DNA from: a virus
IMG/VR virus record: IMGVR_UViG_3300049919_000150
Span: 1 to 45,171 of that record
DNA: 45,171 nt
Direction: 5' to 3' (one strand)
The notes under the pieces are model-generated. The model was not told the DNA's origin. It was given only the letters and a program-made list of their open reading frames with translations, and did not search any database. The position numbers and the translations under genes are program-made. Positions 7,797 through 16,700 of this stretch are shown in pieces (position 1 is the first letter of the stretch; each line of letters starts with the position of its first letter).

Positions 7797-8411
7797 ATGT
7801 TCGACAAAACAAAAATATTCAATTTAGCTTTGGCGGCGTTGTTTCTTCAGAAGCGAATTTCAAATGCTGAAACAGACACATCAACCGAGACGTTAAGTCT
7901 CGGTGTTGTTTGGGATACAGCACTCCAATCTGCTTTGCAGGAAATGGATTTGGATTCGACTTCACAATCATTTGCACTCGAACTTATTAGCACTGATCCG
8001 AATGAATTGTGGCTTTACGCCTACAAGTATCCGGCAGACGCTGTATTGATTCGACGTATTGTTTCATCAATGGTCACGGATGATTCATTAGATCGAATTA
8101 ATTTTAAAACCCAGTTACTCAATGGTCAAAAAGTTATCATGACAAATCAGCAAGAGGCGTTCGTTGAATATATTTCAAAGGATACACCGATTGATACATT
8201 GTCTGCAGAAGCAGTTTATTTCATTGCTTTGCGATTAGCTAAACTTGCGGCCCCACTTGTTGTTGGGACCAATTCTAAAAATGTTATTTCAAATTTAAAC
8301 GAATCATACACAATGGCCCTTCTTGACGCTCAACGAAAAGATAGCATGGAAACTCATGTGTATCAACCGGAGTGGGCAAGATCGGAGTTTGCGAAAGCGA
8401 GATTATCATAA
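7797..8411 (+). CDS. Head-tail adaptor (tail tubular protein A-like)
   Basis: The 204-residue protein has the signature of podoviral gp11-like adaptors. It shows LWLYAYKYPADAVLIRRIVS (W-x-Y-x-Y-P-x-D-x-x-x-x-R-x-I), a G-x-x-V-I-x-T segment (LLNGQKVIMTNQQEAFVEYI), then ALRLAKLAAPLVVG and a helix with Y-x-x-A-L-L-D-A-x-x-x-D near the end. In podoviruses this protein forms a dodecameric ring under the portal and joins the nozzle. It starts after a GGAGA site, and its stop overlaps the next ATG (TAATG). Confidence 0.8.
   Translation: MFDKTKIFNLALAALFLQKRISNAETDTSTETLSLGVVWDTALQSALQEMDLDSTSQSFALELISTDPNELWLYAYKYPADAVLIRRIVSSMVTDDSLDRINFKTQLLNGQKVIMTNQQEAFVEYISKDTPIDTLSAEAVYFIALRLAKLAAPLVVGTNSKNVISNLNESYTMALLDAQRKDSMETHVYQPEWARSEFAKARLS
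7884..7904 (+). other. Second strong intragenic RNA hairpin
   Basis: Arms 7884-7891 (ACCGAGAC) and 7897-7904 (GTCTCGGT) form a perfect 8-bp stem with a five-base loop, followed by the T-rich GTTGTTT. It lies 88 bases into the adaptor gene. The short loop and T-rich 3' side resemble a weak terminator or mRNA-processing hairpin. Transcription must continue through it to express the tail genes. Confidence 0.6.
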
Positions 8412-11074
8412 TGAGTTTTTTAAAAAAAACGAGCTTTGCATCTGGTGAAATTGATCCATCACTTCACGATCTTACAGATGTTAAATCATACTATAGTGGT
8501 CTGAAAACTGCGCGAAATGTTACAATCGGAAAGACCGGAAGAATTTTAAATACTGCCGGAACTTGGTACTACGACGACACTGCATCGAACGATAAAGGGA
8601 TCAGAGTTTATGTCCCTGAGATTGCAAACACTTCAGCAATTTCAACTCCACACTTTTTTGAGTTTGGAGAAGGTTATGTCAAAGTTAATTTATTAAGTGA
8701 AATTAAAGATCAAAATTATCGAAGACCAATTGCAGTCCCTATTATTTCACAGGTTGGAAGTTTTTATAATGCAGATGATTTATTAAATTTAAGATTTGCA
8801 ACGATTAAACGTGATGATGGAGTCTTCTGGACCTATGTCGCATGTAAGGGTAAAAGGCTTGAAGCATTTACTTTTAATGGTTCAACTTTAATTCGTGATT
8901 CTAAAAATGGAATCTTCGGAGTACCTGTTGATTATCCACAGGTTGCTTATATCGCTCATCCTCCGATACCTGTAATCCCTTATGTTTTTCCTGCAGACGT
9001 TTATATTAAACACAATGTACCTAGTGCCGGATTAGGTGGAATGACAACTCGATTCGGACATGATGTTCAATATGGTGTGACTCTATTAACTGATGACGGT
9101 CAAGAATCTCCAATCTATCAGATTTTTAATTATATATCTTCTGACAATGTGTTGACGTCATCTATAAAGTTACCGACAGGTACAGAGTTAACAGGGTTTT
9201 ATATTGAACAAATTGGATCAGTGATATCAAAGTATTCATCTAAGGTTATTCAATTTAATATTTATCGAAGACCTATTTATCAAGCAGGAGTTACATCAGA
9301 CGGTAAAGGTTTCTCTTGGGGTCTAATCGGGCAAAGTTCTATTTCTGGATCACTAGGTGTATCGAACAACACAGCATTAAAAATCGGTTTCACAGATTTT
9401 GGTCAAGTCGCAGATTATTCAAATCCTCCACCTGAACAATCTGTTGATGTAAATAAGTTTGTTGTTGAAGTTGGTGCACCTACACCGACCGCAGTAAATC
9501 GCTTTTACACAAACATTGAAAATGTAATTGCATACCAAGGAAGACTTATGATGATTGCTGAGAATTATATTCTGGCAAGTAAAGTAAATCATCCGAACTA
9601 TTTTTTACGAGATTTTCCAATTACTGAAACAACAAGTTTTACATTACAAGTTGGAACATCTGGTAAAATCTTTCATGCAATTGAATCCAATGGTCTGATT
9701 GTTTTTACAAGTGAAGGAATATTTTATGGAGGATTTGATTCTCCAGTTTCATCTGTAAATCCAATTGTACCGAAACGTGGTAAATTAATTATTGATGAAA
9801 CTGTAAAACCGATCAATACACCTTATGGTGTATTTTTTATCGACCGCGCAACTAATTCAATTAAAACTTTAGATTATAGTAATGACGCAAAAGCTATGAG
9901 TGCAGAGGACGTATCGCTATTCAGTGATCACTTATTTTATTTACGAAAAGTAATGAACTGGGTTTTCAAGGAAGGTAATGACCCTCACTTAGAGGTCGTC
10001 ATGGATGACGGCGCAGTTCTCCATTTGTCTTATAATAAATCTGAAAAGATCATGGCATGGACTCGTCATGACACTCTGGGAACCTACGAAGATGTTGAAA
10101 CATATTTCGACACATCGACAGGGCAATCACATTCGATTTATATTTTAAAGCGTGGAAGTCTTTCACGTCAGATTGAAATTTCAAGTCGTAGGATTCTAAA
10201 AGACCTGTTCACACGCAGATCCTTTTCACATGCTACAGTCAGGTATGAAAATGATTATCTTTCACCGGAGACTGACATTAGTTTAGCACTGACGACAACT
10301 TCGTGGTCAGATCCATTGATTTGGCCTTCAGCATTTGTCGGAGCTTATCACACTGCTCGTGTTGGTAAAACTTTTATTGCGTACACCGCAGATCGAAAAG
10401 AGCGAGTTTATTTAAAACTTCTGTCTGTCGTATCTGGTACATCGGCGACATTCATGCCAGATCGAGAATTACCTTTAACATTGCGATCATTAAGTGTGCC
10501 GAGAATGTTTCACATTATTGAATGTCATACTCAAGTCACAGGTCTTGTTCACCTTGAAGGTAAAAAGGTTTCAGTGGTATCAGACGGTGATGTTTTAAGT
10601 TCGCCAAATAACGACCACGTTGAAACGCAACCTGCTCAGGTTCTTACAGTTGCGGCTGGTGGTATATTAACTTTACCAGAACCAAAGGGTGAAACGATTG
10701 TCGGACTCCCATATATTTCTGATATTCAGACACTTGAAATTGACAATAAAAATGGTTCAGATTTAGTGAACACTAAACTTAATAATAAGATTTTTGTTAA
10801 TTATTCTCGGACTCGCGGGGGTTATGTCAGTGGTAAATTTCCACCGCATATTGATAATGAAAATATTGTTGAACTGGATGTCGTCAAAGGTATGGAAAAT
10901 GCAGATGCTTGGAATCGTTTTGATTCCATTAACTTTCCACTATCAGATAAAACAGTGCGTAGACATTACTCAATTTACAGTGATTATCAAGCAAATGGTT
11001 CGATTGCGATCAGACAGGTTGACCCACTTCCGTTAGAGGTTGTATCAATTGTACTGGATATTGTCGGAGGTTAA
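8411..11074 (+). CDS. Tail nozzle protein (tail tubular protein B-like)
   Basis: The 887-residue protein begins MSFLKKTSFASGEIDPSL, followed by YYSGLKTARNVTIGKTGRILNTAGT. This is the hallmark start (SF-x-x-G-E-x-x-P-x-L ... G-x-x-x-x-x-N-x-x-x-x-x-x-G-G/R-x-x-x-R/x-G-T) of the large podoviral tail nozzle family. Length is close to T7 gp12 and its relatives. The rest is predicted beta-rich with no enzyme motif. It forms the tail tip tube that holds fibres and lets DNA out. I chose ATG 8411, overlapping the adaptor stop, instead of the in-frame ATG at 8372. Confidence 0.8.
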   Translation: MSFLKKTSFASGEIDPSLHDLTDVKSYYSGLKTARNVTIGKTGRILNTAGTWYYDDTASNDKGIRVYVPEIANTSAISTPHFFEFGEGYVKVNLLSEIKDQNYRRPIAVPIISQVGSFYNADDLLNLRFATIKRDDGVFWTYVACKGKRLEAFTFNGSTLIRDSKNGIFGVPVDYPQVAYIAHPPIPVIPYVFPADVYIKHNVPSAGLGGMTTRFGHDVQYGVTLLTDDGQESPIYQIFNYISSDNVLTSSIKLPTGTELTGFYIEQIGSVISKYSSKVIQFNIYRRPIYQAGVTSDGKGFSWGLIGQSSISGSLGVSNNTALKIGFTDFGQVADYSNPPPEQSVDVNKFVVEVGAPTPTAVNRFYTNIENVIAYQGRLMMIAENYILASKVNHPNYFLRDFPITETTSFTLQVGTSGKIFHAIESNGLIVFTSEGIFYGGFDSPVSSVNPIVPKRGKLIIDETVKPINTPYGVFFIDRATNSIKTLDYSNDAKAMSAEDVSLFSDHLFYLRKVMNWVFKEGNDPHLEVVMDDGAVLHLSYNKSEKIMAWTRHDTLGTYEDVETYFDTSTGQSHSIYILKRGSLSRQIEISSRRILKDLFTRRSFSHATVRYENDYLSPETDISLALTTTSWSDPLIWPSAFVGAYHTARVGKTFIAYTADRKERVYLKLLSVVSGTSATFMPDRELPLTLRSLSVPRMFHIIECHTQVTGLVHLEGKKVSVVSDGDVLSSPNNDHVETQPAQVLTVAAGGILTLPEPKGETIVGLPYISDIQTLEIDNKNGSDLVNTKLNNKIFVNYSRTRGGYVSGKFPPHIDNENIVELDVVKGMENADAWNRFDSINFPLSDKTVRRHYSIYSDYQANGSIAIRQVDPLPLEVVSIVLDIVGG

Positions 11075-11503
11075 GTGGACATTATAAAACTGGACTTTTC
11101 GAGCTGGACCAAAGTTGAAATTACAAATTTTATTTTAGGGTATGAAGTGGAGCTGTTAAAAGTTCCGCAAGTTTCCATTCCTGTAAAACATTATCATGCG
11201 CATAACGTGTACGCTCGCGAGGTTGAAATTCCAAAAGACAACGTAGTGACAGGTTCACTTTTTAATCATACTCACATTAACATTCTGAGTAAGGGTGAAA
11301 TGTCAATACTTTCGATTGATGGTGGAGTGGTTCGAGTTAAAGCTCCCTTCACTGTTGTATCCCCCGCCGGAGTCAAAAGACTGGCTGTGACTCACGAGGA
11401 TTGCACATGGACAACGATCTTTGGAACTTCGGAGAAAGACGTTGATAAGATCATGAATACATATACAGTTAAATCTGTGGAGGATTTAGTATGTCTGGAA
11501 TAA
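11075..11503 (+). CDS. Cupin-like phage structural protein
   Basis: The 142-residue protein starts with GTG directly after the nozzle stop, with GGAGG four bases upstream. Residues about 43-117 have a double-stranded beta-helix pattern: VYAREVEIPKDNVVTGSLFN, HTHINILSKGEMSILSIDGG, VRVKAPFTVVSPAGVKRLAVTH, then EDCTWTTIFGTSEKDVDKI. This is a common phage cupin-fold protein of the tail region. Histidines at HTHIN and TH could bind metal, but enzymatic activity is not known. It may decorate the tail. Confidence 0.7.
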   Translation: MDIIKLDFSSWTKVEITNFILGYEVELLKVPQVSIPVKHYHAHNVYAREVEIPKDNVVTGSLFNHTHINILSKGEMSILSIDGGVVRVKAPFTVVSPAGVKRLAVTHEDCTWTTIFGTSEKDVDKIMNTYTVKSVEDLVCLE

Positions 11504-12030
11504 TTGCAGCCGTTGGGATTGGTGCAGCCGTTTCGGTTGGAACTGCGTACATGCAGTCAGAGCGACTTAAAGCTGATGCTAAATTTCAAGAACAAATTGC
11601 TAAAATAAATGCTCAACGTGCAGAAGTCGATGGTGCTGAAGCATATCGTCAAGGTATTGGAAGTCAGACAAATGCGATCGGTGACATTGAAAAAATTAAA
11701 GCACAACAGGAAGCTGCGATTGCATCGAGTGGTGTAAACACTGGCAGTGCGATTGGTGATTTAGTAAGTGAATCTAATTTAAATGCTTCGATGAATTTAT
11801 TAGACATGGAACAACAGGCATTTAACAAACGACTTGGATTTCAACGTGAAGCCCAAGGTATTCGCGAGCAGTCTGTTGTTAATCAAAAAACTGCTCAGAC
11901 TCAAGCTGATAGTACGATGTTGTCTGGGTATGCTTCTGCAATTCAAGGTGGGTTAAGTTTATATAAACCGAAAGCTGATAAGCTGAGTCCGAAAAAAGAT
12001 CCGACTTCAGGTTATTGGAATCCAAAGTAA
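11491..12030 (+). CDS. Internal virion (ejection) protein, gp14-like
   Basis: The 179-residue protein starts with a short Gly/Ala/Val-rich hydrophobic helix (IIAAVGIGAAVSVGTAYM). A long Ala/Gln-rich helical body follows (AKFQEQIAKINAQRAEVDGAE, IKAQQEAAIASSGVNTGSAIGD). The pattern matches T7 gp14-like ejection proteins, which leave the virion first and insert in the outer membrane to start the DNA channel. It begins inside the end of the cupin-like gene and is followed by two larger ejection-protein genes, as in T7. Confidence 0.8.
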   Translation: MSGIIAAVGIGAAVSVGTAYMQSERLKADAKFQEQIAKINAQRAEVDGAEAYRQGIGSQTNAIGDIEKIKAQQEAAIASSGVNTGSAIGDLVSESNLNASMNLLDMEQQAFNKRLGFQREAQGIREQSVVNQKTAQTQADSTMLSGYASAIQGGLSLYKPKADKLSPKKDPTSGYWNPK

Positions 12031-12039
12031 GGACTGACA

Positions 12040-13767
12040 ATGCCGATTACTATTCCACAAATTAAAAGAACGAATCCGGTTGGTCAAGAATCAATCGGTC
12101 GAATCACGACAAACTATTCTGCACTCCAAGAAGCGCAGTCTAAACCCTTGGAAATTATTAGTAAGACAGTTTCTAAGGTTGCTGATAATTATGTTGAGCA
12201 AAAACAGAAAGCTCAAGAGAGTTACGATAAGTTAAAATCTAAAGAATTTAAAAACCTAGCAAGTCTCGAAATGGAAGAACAGGTTGCTAAGTTTAAAAAC
12301 CTCCCAGCAGGAGCAGACCCGACTCAGCATCAAAAAGACCTTGAAAAATCAATGATTGAAATTACTCAAAAATATAGATCAATGGACGGACTCAACAATG
12401 GTATTAGAGTTAATTTAGAATCTGACTTAAGTGATTTAAATGTTTCATATGGTCGTGAAATCATTGTTACAAACGCGCACAAAGGTCAGCAGTGGAAGCA
12501 GAGTGTTTTGAATACCACTTCTTCAAACTTACAATCTGAAATGAACAACACAGTATTACTAACTGACTTTACTAATCCTGCATCAGTTGATCAAGCAAAG
12601 AGGAAGTTGGATGAATTTACTGCGCTATACTCTGACCCAGCAAACATCGAAACAATGGGTGATAAAAGTAAAATATTGGACAAGCGCGGTAAAGCTGTCG
12701 ATCAAACAGTTCAGTCACTTTTAGCAATTAGAAACATTAAAGGTGCAGAGGCATGGCTTCAGTTGGCGGGATCAGATATTTCTTCTGAAATTAAAACAAC
12801 AACTTACAAGAAAATTGAAGACGCAAAAAATGAAGTTTTCATTGCGTCAAGTGCTCTTAATCTTTTAAATAAAAATCAAAGTGAAGCAAATAAAGAAATT
12901 CAAAAATATAAAAAAACAAACCCTGTGGTCGGCGACAGAATTGAGCAAGCCTACTTTAACAATCTTAGTCAAAGGTCTACCATTAGAAACAATGACATAC
13001 AATCTTCGCTAAACTTAATGACAATAAAAATGACAGAAATGCGAAATAATGGAACCCTTCCTGTAGACCAAGAGGCTGCAAGAAAAGATCCAGCGATCGC
13101 TCAAATCCTTGCTAATGTTAAAGATTCCAATGGCGTAATTGATGAAAAAAAAATCCAATCGGCACTAAGAACTGCAGGTGTTGGATTTGACGTTAGCCAA
13201 ATGACTCCAGAAACACGCAACGAATTAAACGCCGCAGTTCGTACAGGTGATATAAGTGACCCTGTCAAATATAATCAAGATAAAATAAAAGACTTAATGT
13301 CAAGACTTCCAGTAAATGAGCAAAAAAAATTACTAGACACAATTGAAAAGCAAAAAAATGGTGACCTTTCTTCCGCTTATCAAAACCAAATATTAGATGG
13401 AGTTAAAGCTTCAATTCAGGCAAGTCGCTACCAAGGTAAAAACCCTCAAGAGTTCAATGCTCTTTGGAACTCAGAGTTTGAACCTCAACTTAAAATACTG
13501 ATAAATCAGACTGTAAAAAATAAACAAATGAACCCTGAAGAAATTTATAAACTTCAGAAAGAGTTTACATTACAGGCCGAACAGACATTTGGTTCAAGAT
13601 TGAAAAACATTAAAGTCAAAGGTAAAAGTGAAAGATCTAGTATTTTTAGATCGAGTCAAAACCAATCCTACGCCTCACCATCGCAGTTTAGTCCTGCAAA
13701 CGCTGATGTGTTAAAAGGAAAATCACTAAAAGAAATGTTAGAAGCTACAAAACCAAAAGGACAATAA
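12040..13767 (+). CDS. Internal virion (ejection) protein, gp15-like
   Basis: The 575-residue protein is Lys/Gln/Asn-rich and predicted almost fully helical, with repeated heptad-like segments (YVEQKQKAQESYDKLKSKEF, RNGT-type turns, KDLMSRLPVNEQKKLLDTIE). No enzyme motif is visible. Position between the gp14-like and giant gp16-like proteins, and length, suggest the middle ejection protein that forms the periplasmic tunnel with its neighbour. The assignment rests on order and composition rather than a sequence signature. Confidence 0.65.
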   Translation: MPITIPQIKRTNPVGQESIGRITTNYSALQEAQSKPLEIISKTVSKVADNYVEQKQKAQESYDKLKSKEFKNLASLEMEEQVAKFKNLPAGADPTQHQKDLEKSMIEITQKYRSMDGLNNGIRVNLESDLSDLNVSYGREIIVTNAHKGQQWKQSVLNTTSSNLQSEMNNTVLLTDFTNPASVDQAKRKLDEFTALYSDPANIETMGDKSKILDKRGKAVDQTVQSLLAIRNIKGAEAWLQLAGSDISSEIKTTTYKKIEDAKNEVFIASSALNLLNKNQSEANKEIQKYKKTNPVVGDRIEQAYFNNLSQRSTIRNNDIQSSLNLMTIKMTEMRNNGTLPVDQEAARKDPAIAQILANVKDSNGVIDEKKIQSALRTAGVGFDVSQMTPETRNELNAAVRTGDISDPVKYNQDKIKDLMSRLPVNEQKKLLDTIEKQKNGDLSSAYQNQILDGVKASIQASRYQGKNPQEFNALWNSEFEPQLKILINQTVKNKQMNPEEIYKLQKEFTLQAEQTFGSRLKNIKVKGKSERSSIFRSSQNQSYASPSQFSPANADVLKGKSLKEMLEATKPKGQ

Positions 13768-13769
13768 TT

Positions 13770-16700
13770 ATGATGTTTTCTACAGATGAAAATGAAGTCG
13801 ATAAGACAAAAGCTATTGAGTCAAAAGACATTGCATTATCGACAGGATCTGATGAGTCTGAAATTTATAACAATTACGAATACGCTAAGACAGTAAATAA
13901 ACCTGAACCAGTTCGTCTTACTCCAATTGTTCAAGACTATTCAGATCGTTCCCCTCAAAATGCTGCTGCAATAAAAGATGATCACAAAAGTCTTAGCATA
14001 TTAGAACGTATTGGAGGGTCACTTAAAAGTTTTAATCGCTCAGACGAAAACAGAGATTTGAATGAAGAATATTTAGCCTCACTTCTCGATAAAACTCACC
14101 CAAACATAAGTTCAGTATTATTTGACAAGCGCGATGTGACACAAAGACTTCAGTACATTCATGAAAAAGAAAACGAAATGAGTCAGATCCCCGATTATGC
14201 ACAAGGTAGTTTGACTCTTGAAGGGGTGAGCGCGTTATCAGGAATGGCAGGCGATTTAGTTGATACTGCGAGTGAAAATTACGGAAAGATTGCGGTAGGT
14301 GGAGTCGTAGGGCTTGGGTTATCAGCTATCCCTGCTACGGCAGTTAATGCTATCCCTATTGTCGGACAAGTCGCATCGGCTGCAATCGCAGGTTCAGGAT
14401 TTTTAAGTGGTACAGCTTTAACTTATCACTCAATCAACGCTTTAAACATGGCAAAGACTTCGGCTGGAGCAGTCGTACGAAGTGCAATGATTGATAAAAA
14501 TCCTGCGTTTGTAGGAATGGCAGATGAAGATTTAGCAAATTTAAGCCTTGGTGTTGGTGCGATTGCTGGAGGGTTAGAATTTGCTTTAACTAAAGGATAT
14601 TCCGCTGCAAAAAAGCTGGGTCAAATAGTATCCGGTAAAACTGCAAAAACAGCACAACAAATGGTTTTTGATAAAATGGTTACAAATCTTTTAGATAATC
14701 CGACTTTAGCTGACAAATTAATTAAAGTCGGTAGAAACGTAGGACAAGGATCACTGATTAATTCAGTTCAAGATTTTGCTTCCTTTTACGCTGAAGAAGG
14801 AGCGAAAGATGGTAACTTCTTTGTTACAGATTACACTCCTGATCAATGGGTTAGACTTTTAGATCGACAGATTGTCGGAGTTGGAACATCTGTTGCAGCG
14901 TCTGGAATTGCTTACACTTACGGTTACGGGAAGCAATCTATATCTAACAAAATTGATAATAAGCGAAGTATTATTCAACGAGCTAAAGACGCAATTGTTC
15001 CACCGACTACAATAAAAGACCCAACAATAGTTCAAGCCGAAATCTTACTTAGTGAAAAACATACGCAAGATCATAGTCAACTACTATCACTTAAAGATAG
15101 TATTTTAGCGCATAATGAAGTTGAAAGTAAATTGACAATTAAAGACAGTGCTGTGATCGGTGAAATTAAAAACCATACTATCCCAATGCAAAACGTGTTT
15201 ATCAATCCTGTAGATATAGAACACATGAGTGATCGTCAAAAAGCCCAGCTTGAGAAATCTCTTGGAATCACTCTTGGTGATGACGTAGTTCAAATTCCAC
15301 TTAAACAAGCGGTAGATATTTCTAAAACTAATCCTGAACTTTTAGATCATATTGTCGCAGACGTAAGTCAAAACTCACTAACTGCGACAAAAGAGTTAGT
15401 AAATAGAGTCGAAGCCAAACGATCAAAACTTGAGATTTTAAAAAATAATTTAAAAAACAGTGTGGACCCAAAAGAAATAATAGCAATTCAAAAAAATATA
15501 ACTGAAATTGAAAAGTTGTCAGATTATTCATACGACACTCGTGAAGAATATAAAAATAGACCAATGGTCGATTCAATGTATGAACACAACCTCGATCCTA
15601 AAGTCATGGCTGACATGGAGTCTGCTCGAAATAAAAGTATTCAGGAAGCTACTGATGCTATAAATGAAGAATCTCGAAAAACTATCAAGACTGAAATGAA
15701 TGTAATGAACGAACATTGGGATGTTAAATCTGAATTAGATTTAAAAGATAATGATTCACGAATTGCAACATCTGTTAAATTTACAGATTCAAATTATAAA
15801 CCAACAGGTGAAGTTGCTCAGGCTTTGAAAATTGCTTACCCTGAGAAAAACTTATCAGAACTAAAAGATGCACATCATGGGGTAAAAGAATCTTCACCGC
15901 TTGCTATTGACCCACGAACCTTACCTGAAGACTTACAACATTTAGCTCAAGATAAGCGACTTAAAAAACATGGAGTATTTAAAAAAGGTGGTTTCAATTT
16001 CAATGGTTACGATGAAGTTGCAAAAGCACTTGGTCATTCTGATGCTCAATCAATGTTGGAACATTTAACATACTCTGATACCAAACAAGAGTTATTAAAT
16101 AAAATGTTTGAGAAGAATCAGTCTGATGCGTATGATGTTGCAGTTAAAAACTATTCACCAAATGAACAGACTTATGTTAATAAATTAAAAGAAGCGGGTA
16201 ACTTAGCTTTAAAAGAGTTCAAACATCGAATGGAAAATAAACCCACGGGGGTTTTAAAACAAATTTCACAACTTGGTAAAAACATATACCCAAGTGATAA
16301 TAAAAAATCATTATCTTTTTATGTGGACGAAGTAATTCAAGGAACAAAATATTCAGATTTACGGCCTGAAGTTTTTAGAAAAAATAATGAAAGTCATGGT
16401 CGAAAAGCTGCTGAACAATTATCGAAAGGTAATATTTTAGAGTCTACCAGTCACAAATATAGACAAGCATTTAATATTTTGTCTGAAGTTGAATCGTTCA
16501 TTCAAAAGAAGTCTATTGATGGTAAACTGAAGTACATTAAAAAAAACATATTATCTTCTGATGGTATGCAGATACTAGATAAAGCTGGACCTAAATATAT
16601 TGACATTGTTAACGAAATTAAAGACATAATTGATTTTAACCCAAAGAAAAATAATATTAACGCTCAACAACTTTTAGATTCAATCCAGTCTATGATTGGT

